NCBI GenBank assembly: GCA_013361955.1
Contig: JABFXA010000128.1
Span: 1-64,000 of the forward strand
Source: Nocardioidaceae bacterium
Lineage (GTDB): Bacteria > Actinomycetota > Actinomycetes > Propionibacteriales > Nocardioidaceae
Direction: 5' to 3'
Length of the DNA: 64,000 nucleotides
The notes beneath the pieces were generated by a model, which saw nothing but the letters and a program-made list of their open reading frames with translations, was not told where the DNA came from and did not search any database. Shown here piece by piece: positions 17,152 through 24,752 of the stretch (its first letter is position 1; each line of letters starts with the position of its first letter). Made by a program: the position numbers and the translations under genes.

Positions 17152-17529
17152 TCAGTGCACCCCGAAGCAGAGCGGGTGGCCGGCCGGGCTCGCGTAGACC
17201 GCGAACATCTCGTCGCCGTCGGGGTTGTCGGCCGGGCGCCGCGCAGCCCGAAGCTCACGACCGCCGAGCCTGACCGCCGCCTGCCCGGCCGCCGCCAGGT
17301 CGTCGACGTGCAGGTCGAGGTGCACCTGCTGCTGCTGCTTGCCGTCGGGCCACTCCGGGGCGACGTGGTTCGGGGCCCGCTGCACCCCCATCACCCACTC
17401 ACCGTCGACCACAATGCTGTGCCAGTCGTCGTCACGGTGCACCTCCCCGTCGAGGAGACCCGCCCAGAACCTGCTCTCCGCCTCGATGTCGCTCGCGTCG
17501 AACACCACGATCCGCCTCGTCACCCGCAC
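17152..17529 (-). CDS. VOC (glyoxalase/bleomycin resistance) family protein
   Basis: A 125-residue protein with the paired beta-alpha-beta-beta-beta modules of the vicinal oxygen chelate fold. The phrase ASDIEAESRFWAGLLDGEVH and the closing VYASPAGHPLCFGVH are typical of the PhnB/glyoxalase-like branch. It is the first gene of a likely three-gene operon (VOC, GNAT, small lipoprotein). The start is one of two in-frame GTG codons. The ligand is unknown. Confidence 0.8.
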   Translation of the reverse strand: MRVTRRIVVFDASDIEAESRFWAGLLDGEVHRDDDWHSIVVDGEWVMGVQRAPNHVAPEWPDGKQQQQVHLDLHVDDLAAAGQAAVRLGGRELRAARRPADNPDGDEMFAVYASPAGHPLCFGVH

Positions 17530-17573
17530 GCCGGCTCCTCCTCCCGTCCCGGTCGAGCCGAGCGTACGACGGG

Positions 17574-17596
17574 TTGCGGACGTTCTGCGTCCGCAA
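17574..17596. promoter_or_regulatory. Long perfect palindrome upstream of the VOC/GNAT operon
   Basis: Arms TTGCGGACG (17574-17582) and CGTCCGCAA (17588-17596) form a perfect nine-base inverted repeat around TTCTG. It lies 45 bases before the VOC start and 55 bases after the end of the lipoprotein gene on the same strand. It could be an operator or a terminator hairpin; the lack of a T-run leaves both open. Confidence 0.45.
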
Positions 17597-17650
17597 GCGC
17601 GGCCAGGTCCCCGACCCCGCCGGGGCGCGCAGCCGCGGCAGTGCGGCCGC

Positions 17651-18124
17651 CTAGTGGCAGTCGACGGAGGTCCCGAGCGAGGCCAGGGACGCGACGAACG
17701 CCGCCACGGCGGTCCGCAGTTCCGGCGCGACCTGGCCCGGGCTCGCCGTGCTCAGCCCGCGAGCGGCCGGTTGCACCCGCTGCCAGGCGGTCTTCACGTC
17801 GGCCACGTTGGCGGTCGACTCCTTCTCCAGGGCGGCGAAGAGCTCGTCCACCGCGCTCCGTACGGCGCGGATGTCGGCGGCCAGCGCCGCGGTGTCGTTC
17901 GTCTGGAAGTCCTGCTGCAGCTGGGTGCCGGCGGTCCTCAGGTCGGCGAGCGCCGCGCAGGTGGCGCCGCCGCCGGACGCGGAGGACGCGGGCGTGGTCG
18001 GGCTGGACGCGCGCGACGACGTGGCCGGCGAGGACTGCGACGAGCTGGTGCCGTCACCGCCGCACCCGGTGAGCACGAAGATCAGGATGGTGAGCACGAT
18101 GACGATCAGGGTTCGCCGGAGCAT
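17651..18124 (-). CDS. Small lipoprotein with helical domain, unknown function
   Basis: A 157-residue exported protein. The signal peptide ends in the lipobox LTGC (Cys at about 21). A Ser/Thr/Pro-rich tether of about 30 residues follows, then a roughly 100-residue all-helical domain bounded by two cysteines (TCAALADL near the start and DCH at the end) that probably form a disulphide. It resembles the small helical lipoproteins common in actinobacteria but I cannot name a family. Confidence 0.7.
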   Translation of the reverse strand: MLRRTLIVIVLTILIFVLTGCGGDGTSSSQSSPATSSRASSPTTPASSASGGGATCAALADLRTAGTQLQQDFQTNDTAALAADIRAVRSAVDELFAALEKESTANVADVKTAWQRVQPAARGLSTASPGQVAPELRTAVAAFVASLASLGTSVDCH

Positions 18125-18158
18125 CGCCGCCTCCTCGCCTGGGCACGTCTGCGGTGCA

Positions 18159-18178
18159 CCCGGGCAGCGTCTCCCGGG
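18159..18178 (-). terminator. Hairpin between the ornithine cyclodeaminase-like and lipoprotein genes
   Basis: CCCGGG (18159-18164) and CCCGGG (18173-18178) can pair around an eight-base loop in the 91-base gap. It lies upstream of the lipoprotein start and past the 18216 gene's stop codon on the minus strand, so termination of the 18216 gene is the natural reading. Confidence 0.3.
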
Positions 18179-18215
18179 GGCAGCGGGTTCCGCCTCGCCC
18201 GAAGCGGATGAGCCG

Positions 18216-19109
18216 TCAGCCGTGGTGCCGCAGCACCGCGCCGGCGACGACGAGGTCCTCCCAGGACATCCCGACGTTCTTGAACACCAGCGGACGGTCG
18301 GCGGGCACCTCCGCCGTGCCGGTCACCACGTCGCGCATCGGCAGCAGGTCGTCGGCGGTCAGCGCACCCTCGCCGACCGCGAGCACCACGTCGCCGGCCT
18401 CGCGCAGCGCGGCGCCGACGTCCTCGACGACGACCGTGGACCGGCCGAGCAGCGCCCCGTCGAGCTCGCGGGCGTCGGGCTCGTGCGACCCGACGGCGAC
18501 CACCACGACGCCGTCCCCCAGCAGCGCGGAGTCGAACACCGGTGACCGCGCCGAGGTAGCGCAGTCCACCACGTCCGCACGGCGCAGCGCCTCGTCGGCG
18601 GGCGGGGACCCGAGCGTCACCGCGTCCAGGTCGGTGCGGGCGGGGGCGCGCACCAGGTACGTCTCGTCCGCGAGCGGGCGCACGGCCGCCAGCGTCGCGA
18701 CGTGACCGGTCGCCTGCGGGCCGGCGCCGACCACGACGACGCGCAGCAGCCGGTCCGGCAGCCGACCGAGCACCGCGGCGACGGACACCGCGGCGGTCCG
18801 GAGCGTGGTCAGTGCGGTGCCGTCGAGCATGGCGCGCACCGCGAAGGTGTCCCGGTCGTACAGCAGGTAGACGGCCTGCACCCGCGGCAGCCCCTGTGCG
18901 GGGTTGCCGGGGGCGATCGTGACCACCTTGACGCCGACCGCGTCCGGCGACTCCGACGGCATCAGCAGGAGCTGACCGGTGCTCAGCCCGACCGGCACCC
19001 GCGGCGGGTCGGCGGCCGGGTCGAGCCCGCCGTGCAGCGCGTCGGTGACCGCGCGCACCGCGCCCGCGGGTCCGAGGGCTGCGACGGCGTCCGCGTCGAG
19101 GAACCTCAT
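18216..19109 (-). CDS. Ornithine cyclodeaminase/mu-crystallin family protein
   Basis: A 297-residue NAD(P)-dependent enzyme of the OCD/mu-crystallin family. The Rossmann motif is VVVGAGPQATGH, and the N-terminal substrate domain has KVVTIAPGNPAQGLPRVQAVY, the usual K...P.N...GLP...G pattern. Many members reduce delta1-pyrroline-2-carboxylate to L-proline rather than cyclise ornithine. The ATG overlaps the stop of the proline racemase-family gene by four bases, so a linked role in hydroxyproline or D-amino-acid metabolism is likely. It is the last gene of a three-gene operon. Confidence 0.85.
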   Translation of the reverse strand: MRFLDADAVAALGPAGAVRAVTDALHGGLDPAADPPRVPVGLSTGQLLLMPSESPDAVGVKVVTIAPGNPAQGLPRVQAVYLLYDRDTFAVRAMLDGTALTTLRTAAVSVAAVLGRLPDRLLRVVVVGAGPQATGHVATLAAVRPLADETYLVRAPARTDLDAVTLGSPPADEALRRADVVDCATSARSPVFDSALLGDGVVVVAVGSHEPDARELDGALLGRSTVVVEDVGAALREAGDVVLAVGEGALTADDLLPMRDVVTGTAEVPADRPLVFKNVGMSWEDLVVAGAVLRHHG

Positions 19110-20122
19110 CGCAGCACGAACCCCGGGACCAGCGGGTCGTGCGGGTCGACCGAGAACCGGTGCTCGCCCGTGCGGTACGCCGTCCCGGTGACCTGCGGCA
19201 GCACCGCCGGACGCCCGTCGACGTCGACCCGCTCGAGCACCCGCCCGGTGAACGTGCTGCCCACGATCGAGTCGTGCCGCAGCACCGTGCCGGCCGGCAG
19301 CCGGCCGTCCGCGGCCAGCACCGCGAGCCGGGCGCAGGTACCCGACCCGCACGGCGACCGGTCCACCTCGCCGTCCGCGAACACGGCGACGTTGCGCTGG
19401 TGCACCTGCCCGTCGCTGTCCCCGAGGTCGTCGAACCAGATCGTGCCGTAGACGCCGTCGAGCCGCGGGTCGGTCGGGTGCGCCGCGTGCGGGCTGTCGT
19501 CGAGCGCCCACTTGATCTCCCGACCCAGCGCCGTCAGGTCGCCCAGCCGGTCGGCCGTGACAGTCAGGCCGAGCTGCTCGGCGGGCAGGGTCGCGTACGT
19601 CGCCCCGCCGTACGCCACGGTGACCGAGACGTCGCCGCGCGACGTCGGCACCGGTACGTCGCGGGCGACGACCCAGCTGGGCACGTTCACGAAGTCGACC
19701 GCGACCACCCGCGAACCCTTCCGGTGCACCCGCGCGGTCACCCGCCCGGACGGCACGTCGATGACCACGTCGACGCTGCCGGTCTCCGGCGCCGCGACCC
19801 GGCCGGACTCGACCGCCCAGACGCCCAGCGCGATCGTGCCGTGCCCGCAGGCGGTGGAGAACCCGTCCTTGTGCCAGAACAGCACGCCGAGGTCGGCGCC
19901 CTCGTCGTCCGGCGGGACCAGGAACCCGCCGTACATGTCCGCGTGGCCACGCGGCTCCGAGCAGAGCACCGCCCGCAGCGCCTGGACGTCGGGGTCGTTG
20001 ATGGCCAGCGCACGTCGTTCGGCCACTGTGCCGCCGGGGATCGGCACCGGCGGCTCGGCGACGATCCGGAACGGCTCCCCGCCCGTGTGGTAGTCCGTGG
20101 TCGTGATCGTCGACGGCACCAT
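19106..20122 (-). CDS. Proline racemase family epimerase
   Basis: A 338-residue member of the proline racemase/4-hydroxyproline epimerase family. Both catalytic cysteines are present: the first in FSTACGHGTIALG and the second in DRSPCGSGTCARL. This favours a true racemase or epimerase over trans-3-hydroxyproline dehydratase, which has threonine at the second site. The N-terminal TTTDYHTGGEPFRI motif is typical. It is coupled to the OCD-family gene (ATGA overlap) and lies five bases after the HAD gene. Probable substrate is hydroxyproline or proline; exact specificity is not visible. Confidence 0.87.
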   Translation of the reverse strand: MVPSTITTTDYHTGGEPFRIVAEPPVPIPGGTVAERRALAINDPDVQALRAVLCSEPRGHADMYGGFLVPPDDEGADLGVLFWHKDGFSTACGHGTIALGVWAVESGRVAAPETGSVDVVIDVPSGRVTARVHRKGSRVVAVDFVNVPSWVVARDVPVPTSRGDVSVTVAYGGATYATLPAEQLGLTVTADRLGDLTALGREIKWALDDSPHAAHPTDPRLDGVYGTIWFDDLGDSDGQVHQRNVAVFADGEVDRSPCGSGTCARLAVLAADGRLPAGTVLRHDSIVGSTFTGRVLERVDVDGRPAVLPQVTGTAYRTGEHRFSVDPHDPLVPGFVLR

Positions 20123-20127
20123 GGCGG

Positions 20128-20865
20128 TCAGGTCGCGTCGCCGAAGGCCCGGTCGACGGCGTCGGCGAAGGCGGCCATCGACGGGTACTCCGCGGCGTAG
20201 CTCCAGTCCCCCGACGGCTCCGGGGTCGCGCCCCAGCCGGGCCGGTCGTGGCGGCGGTTGATCCAGACCGACGGCAGCCCCTCCCGCTTGGCCGGCACGT
20301 GGTCGTGGAACAGGCTCTGCGCCACGTGCAGTAGCTGCGGCCGCTCCACGCCGAGCTCGGGCAGGGTGCGGTCCAGTGCCCGGAAGTGGTTCTCCGCGGG
20401 CTTGTAGGCCCCGACGTCCTCGGCGGTGATGACCGCCGCGAAGTCGCCGTGCAGCCGCCGGTTGCTGCCCGCGAAGCCCTCGCGGTGCACGTTGGACAGG
20501 ATGACCAGCCGGTAGTGCTTCGCGAGTCGCGCCAGCGCGTCGGCGGAGTCGGGGAACGCCGGCCAGTCCGGCACCGAGCCGCCGAGCCGCGTCGCCCACC
20601 CCTCGTTCACCGGCCGGCCGAGGACCTCCCCGGTGCGCCGGAACGCGGACGCGAGCACCTCGGGGTACGACGCCGCCGGCGTCTCCCGCTCGACCGCCGC
20701 CTCGTTGTCGGCGTACGCCAGCAGCAGGTCCTCGTCGCTGCGCTCCAGCCCCTGCTCCCGGGCCCACGGCGACAGCACCGCCGCGATCCCGGCCTCCCAG
20801 TCGATCAGCGTCCCGTAGCAGTCGAAGCTCACCGCCCGGTACGAGGTCAGGTCGAGGTCGGTCAC
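20128..20865 (-). CDS. HAD-type haloacid dehalogenase (type II)
   Basis: A 245-residue HAD hydrolase. Motif I is VSFDCYGTLIDWE with the nucleophilic aspartate, motif II is VILSNVHRE, the motif III lysine is in VGAYKPAENHF, and a LHVAQSLFHDHVPA segment completes the type II 2-haloacid dehalogenase pattern. It is the first gene of the operon with the racemase and OCD-family genes. Real substrates could be a small phosphorylated or halogenated acid; the link to proline metabolism is only positional. Confidence 0.83.
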   Translation of the reverse strand: MTDLDLTSYRAVSFDCYGTLIDWEAGIAAVLSPWAREQGLERSDEDLLLAYADNEAAVERETPAASYPEVLASAFRRTGEVLGRPVNEGWATRLGGSVPDWPAFPDSADALARLAKHYRLVILSNVHREGFAGSNRRLHGDFAAVITAEDVGAYKPAENHFRALDRTLPELGVERPQLLHVAQSLFHDHVPAKREGLPSVWINRRHDRPGWGATPEPSGDWSYAAEYPSMAAFADAVDRAFGDAT

Positions 20866-20921
20866 CCGGCAAGTCTGTCAGGCGCGGATCGGCTCGACCC
20901 GCTGGATCACGAAGGAGCCGC

Positions 20922-22562
20922 TCAGCCGGGTGCGTTCCGGTCGGCATCGATCGCCACCCGCAGGACGGCGTCGAAGCCGGTCCCGGACGCCTCGAACTGC
21001 CAGTGCCCGTTGGCGTCCCGCTTCATCTGCCGGACCGCGGCGCGGACCCCGTCGCCGGCCTGCGCGTCGGCAAGGGCGGTGAGCTCCTTCCGCGTGCGCG
21101 CATCGCGCAGACCGACGTACTGCTCACCGGTGTGCAGGAACAGCGCCGGGTCGGCGCTCGGGAACGCCTGCACGTAGTACTGCTTGCGGAAGATCACGTT
21201 GTCGGAGAAGCCGATGCCGCGGGTGTCACGCTCGCCCACGTACATGTCGAGGCGGAACACCAGGCCGGGCGTCGTCTGCTCGGGCTTGACGCGACCGTCG
21301 ACCCATCCCTCCCAGATCAACCGGTCGGCCCCGGCCCACCCCGTGGTCGCGTCGCCACGGTCCGCCAGCGGCTTGCGGAGCTCGGGCTCGAGCGGCGGTG
21401 GACCGTCGGCCAACGCCTTGTCCCTGAAGGGGCCGTAGCAGTTCTCCGCGTCCGGACTCTGGTGGAACAGCTCGAAGTCGACGAACCGAGGCTTGATGCT
21501 CACCCCGAAGTAGAACTCGCTGTCCCCGAACCAGTCCCCACCGCGCTCGATCCGGGCGTCGTCCAGCCACAGCCGGACCCGGTGGGTCCCGTGGAAGAAG
21601 CGCATCGCGATCTCGTAGGCCTCGCGGGACGTGACCAGCGAGTCGACCCCACCATGACACTTGTCGACGAACGTCCGCGGCGCGGCGGGCAGCTGGGCGG
21701 CCGACTGCTTGACCAGGCCGTCGCTGCGGTTGGTCATCAGCGAACCTTCGTCGACCAGGGTCGAGAGCCGGTTCGCGAGCGAAGCGGCCGCGACGCCGTA
21801 CGCCCGGTAGTTGGTGCCCACCACCGTGAGGATCCGGTCCACGGGGAACGCCTTCTCGATCTCGAGGAACCGGGTGCTCTCCGGCGAGAAGGACTCCAGC
21901 TCATCCGACCCGTCCTTCGCCTGGGGCAGCGCCTCCAACAGCCAGCCCGGCAGCCGCTGGAACGCGATGCCGCGATGCGGCGTGCCGAGCGTGACCACCC
22001 GGTGCACCAGCTGCGACGCCGAGCCCGGCCGGTCCGCGTGCATGGCCAGCAGCGCCTCGCGCACGACGAGCCCGCCCATGCTGTGCGCCACGACGTCGAC
22101 GCCGCTGAACCCGCCCGGCGTGTGCCTCTCGACCGACTTCCTGATCAGTCGCACCAGCCGGTACAGCCCCCGGCCGTACGTCGCCAGCCCGCGCGGGCGG
22201 AGGTCGTAGAACCGGTAGACCCAGATCGTGCCGTTGGCGTCCTGGGCCAGGACCCGCTTGGCGATCTGGGGATCGATCAGCACCGTCCCGCTCGCGTCGT
22301 CGGGGTCGAAGCCCTCGAGGTCGGGCGGCGCGGTCATCTGGTCGGCGTAGTAGCCGACGACGTTCGTCGCGTCCGTGTAGCGGTAGCGGTCCGACTTCAG
22401 GGCGCGCAGCAGGAAGCCTTCGTAGATGTAGTTGTCGCCACGTCGGCCCGGGTACACCGTGCCGTCGTTGTAGCCCTGGTAGGCGTTGCGCTGCTCGGCG
22501 GTGACGTCGAGGCCTCCGAAGCCCCGCACGAGCACCAACGGTCGCGTGGCTGAGTCCGCCAT
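20922..22562 (-). CDS. Large alpha/beta hydrolase (lipase/PGAP1-like) with C-terminal domain
   Basis: A 546-residue cytoplasmic protein. The N-terminal half is an alpha/beta hydrolase opening with PLVLVRGFGG (oxyanion region) and having the nucleophile elbow VAHSMGGLV with Ser161, followed by VVTLGTPHRG as in PGAP1-like lipases. The C-terminal 220 residues are an unrecognised domain rich in Tyr and Trp. I take the ATG with a GAGGGGG site just upstream. It follows the EACC1 gene on the same strand after 114 bases with a hairpin in between, and may be the effector of that conflict system. Confidence 0.75.
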   Translation of the reverse strand: MADSATRPLVLVRGFGGLDVTAEQRNAYQGYNDGTVYPGRRGDNYIYEGFLLRALKSDRYRYTDATNVVGYYADQMTAPPDLEGFDPDDASGTVLIDPQIAKRVLAQDANGTIWVYRFYDLRPRGLATYGRGLYRLVRLIRKSVERHTPGGFSGVDVVAHSMGGLVVREALLAMHADRPGSASQLVHRVVTLGTPHRGIAFQRLPGWLLEALPQAKDGSDELESFSPESTRFLEIEKAFPVDRILTVVGTNYRAYGVAAASLANRLSTLVDEGSLMTNRSDGLVKQSAAQLPAAPRTFVDKCHGGVDSLVTSREAYEIAMRFFHGTHRVRLWLDDARIERGGDWFGDSEFYFGVSIKPRFVDFELFHQSPDAENCYGPFRDKALADGPPPLEPELRKPLADRGDATTGWAGADRLIWEGWVDGRVKPEQTTPGLVFRLDMYVGERDTRGIGFSDNVIFRKQYYVQAFPSADPALFLHTGEQYVGLRDARTRKELTALADAQAGDGVRAAVRQMKRDANGHWQFEASGTGFDAVLRVAIDADRNAPG

Positions 22563-22655
22563 GGTGACCCCCTCGGCGGCCACCACCGCGACAGCCGCCT
22601 TTACCAAGGTCCGGCCTCAGGCGACCGTCGTCCATAGGGCGGACGGACCATTCGG

Positions 22656-22673
22656 CCGCGCACACGTGCGCGG
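22656..22673 (-). terminator. Strong hairpin after the EACC1 gene
   Basis: CCGCGCAC (22656-22663) and GTGCGCGG (22666-22673) pair perfectly around two bases, three bases past the EACC1 stop codon. It could terminate or attenuate transcription into the downstream hydrolase gene. Confidence 0.45.
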
Positions 22674-22676
22674 GCG

Positions 22677-23048
22677 TCAGGCCCGGAGCGAACGGATGAA
22701 CTCGTCGACGAGCTGCTGCTGCTGGTCAGCCGTGGCCGCGGAGAGCTCCAGTGTCCGCCCGTCGACCGTCACCTTCAGCGACCGTGAGGCGCCCCGCTGC
22801 ACCCACGTCCGCACGACGGAGACGACGGCGTTCACGAGCGGCAGCGAGTCCTTGAGGTGCACGAGCAGCGCGCCGATCGCGGCCAGCTCGAGGCCCTTGC
22901 TGTCGTCCGGCGCCGGCCCGGCCGCGAGCGGGGACACGGAGTCCACGTCGAGCTGGAGCAGCTCCTGGCGGAGGTCACCGGCGAGTCGGTCGAGCTCCTC
23001 GGCGTCGGCCTCGGGCTCGAAGATCTCGATCGTCAGCTCGGTGCTCAT
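22677..23048 (-). CDS. EACC1 family (effector-associated constant component)
   Basis: A 123-residue protein that matches, by pattern, the EACC1 family: an N-terminal strand (ELTIEIFEP), an LRQELLQLDVDSVSPLA segment, a small hydrophobic helix GLELAAIGALLVHL, an amphipathic helix and a C-terminal strand pair SLKVTVDGRTLELSAAT ending in a Q-rich helix. EACC1 proteins were described by comparative genomics as small constant partners of caspase- or trypsin-like peptidases in predicted actinobacterial conflict systems; their biochemical role is unproved. Here the caspase gene starts 182 bases away on the other strand, and a hydrolase gene follows downstream. Confidence 0.85.
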   Translation of the reverse strand: MSTELTIEIFEPEADAEELDRLAGDLRQELLQLDVDSVSPLAAGPAPDDSKGLELAAIGALLVHLKDSLPLVNAVVSVVRTWVQRGASRSLKVTVDGRTLELSAATADQQQQLVDEFIRSLRA

Positions 23049-23230
23049 CGCGCCCACCCCGTCCCCGTCCTCGCTCCTCCTGGCTCGACTTGAGCACAGG
23101 CCGGGGGGTGCGTCAACCGACGAACGGCGCGTGCAGTCGCGGATTCCACCTGGCGCCTGAACGTAACGTGTCGTATACCTGCTGGTGGGGGTCGAAGGTC
23201 GGCAGACCTGGACGGGGAAGTAGGTCGGCG

Positions 23231-24748
23231 ATGTCCGGATCGCCAGTCGCCCGGACCGAAGACGCGGTCACCTCGCGCCGGGTGGCACTCGTGGTCGCCG
23301 TGACGGACTACGTCGACGGAGCGGTGCGAAGACTGCGCGCGCCGGCCGGCGACGCGGCCGAGCTGCGCGACCTGCTCGCCGACCCGGAGATCGGCGGTTT
23401 CTCGGTCACGTCGGTGGTCAACGAAAGAGCCCAGCAGATCCGGCTCTCCATCGAGGACTTCCTGTCCGACCGCCGTCCCAACGACCTGCTCCTCGTGTAC
23501 CTCTCGTGCCACGGCCTGATGGATGCCCGTCGTCGTCTGTACTTCGCCGCCCGCGACACGATCAAGAACCGGCTCGCATCGTCGGGCGTGGAGGCGCACT
23601 GGCTGCTCGACCAGCTGGAGGAGTGTCGCGCCCGCCGGCAGATCGTGATCCTCGACTGCTGCTTCAGCGGCGCGTTCGCCCACGGCGCCAAGGGTGATGA
23701 CGACGACATCCGCCTCGGCGAGCGACTCGTCGGCGAGGGACGCGGCAGGGTGGTGCTGACGGCGTCGCGCGCCAGCGAGTACTCCTTCGAGGGCGAGCCG
23801 CTGCAGGGCGAGGACAGTGCGCGCGGATCGGTGTTCACCAGCGCGCTGATCGACGGCATCCGCAGCGGCCGGGCCGACCTGGACGAGGACGGCGACATCT
23901 CCGTCGACGACGCCTACGCGTACGCCTTCGAGCAGGTGCGCCGGTCCGGCACCCAGCAGACACCGCAACGCTGGTTGTACGGCGCGGAGGGCTCGATCCT
24001 GCTGGCCCACACCGCCCAGCGCCAGGCGGCGTCCGACGTACCCGACCCGGCGCCCGAGCTCGTTGCCGCGACGGAGCCGGCACCCGTCCCCCGTCGAGGC
24101 GACTCGTCGCGGCCGAGGGCACGGACCGCCCTCATCGCCGGTGTCGCCGCGCTGGCGCTCGGGGCGGCCGTGCTGGTCGGCGTGCTGATCGCACCGGACG
24201 GCGACCCGGGCGCGACGTCGACGAACGGTGGAGGCGGAGGCGACACGGTGACCGACACGTTCACGACGGAGGCACCCTGGCGGTTCAAGATCGACAACGA
24301 CACCGAGGCGACCCGCGACGGCGAGATCGGCTGCGACGTCACGCTCACCCCCGCCGACAACACCGACCAGCGCGTCTGGAGGAACTTCTTCGGCGCGAGC
24401 ACCTACCAGATGGCGGACGGGGGCGACTTCACGTACCAGGTCAACGACCCCGGCTGCCTCGTGGTGCACCTCGACGGCGACGACCTCACCAGCCTCCCGT
24501 TCAGCTCCAACGCCCAGGACGGTGACACACGTGCGTTCCAGAGCCCCGGCTTCGTCTCGATCAGCGTCTCCGCGTGGAACGGGTCGTCGACCTGCAAGCT
24601 CGTGCTCAACACCGTGGCCGAGGGCAAGACCATCAACACCGCCGACGCGGTGGACGGCAAGGGCCCGGTGCGGATGAGCACCAACGGTCCCGCACGCGTC
24701 TACGTCGCCTCCCCCACCTGCGACATCCAGGTGGCGGCCGCCGAGTAG
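23231..24748 (+). CDS. Membrane-anchored caspase family protease
   Basis: A 505-residue protein. Residues 15-262 form a caspase (peptidase C14) domain with catalytic His94 in YLSCHGLMD and Cys144 in ILDCCFSGAF, so the active site is intact. An EADGD-like acidic loop (LDEDGDISVDDAY) sits near residue 220. A Pro-rich linker is followed by one membrane helix at about 299-321, a Gly-rich stretch and a beta-rich C-terminal domain with four cysteines. Topology puts the protease inside and the beta domain outside. It is divergent from EACC1. A TATACC -10-like box lies at 23174-23179. Likely role: conflict-triggered proteolysis. Confidence 0.9.
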   Translation: MSGSPVARTEDAVTSRRVALVVAVTDYVDGAVRRLRAPAGDAAELRDLLADPEIGGFSVTSVVNERAQQIRLSIEDFLSDRRPNDLLLVYLSCHGLMDARRRLYFAARDTIKNRLASSGVEAHWLLDQLEECRARRQIVILDCCFSGAFAHGAKGDDDDIRLGERLVGEGRGRVVLTASRASEYSFEGEPLQGEDSARGSVFTSALIDGIRSGRADLDEDGDISVDDAYAYAFEQVRRSGTQQTPQRWLYGAEGSILLAHTAQRQAASDVPDPAPELVAATEPAPVPRRGDSSRPRARTALIAGVAALALGAAVLVGVLIAPDGDPGATSTNGGGGGDTVTDTFTTEAPWRFKIDNDTEATRDGEIGCDVTLTPADNTDQRVWRNFFGASTYQMADGGDFTYQVNDPGCLVVHLDGDDLTSLPFSSNAQDGDTRAFQSPGFVSISVSAWNGSSTCKLVLNTVAEGKTINTADAVDGKGPVRMSTNGPARVYVASPTCDIQVAAAE

Positions 24749-24752
24749 GGCG

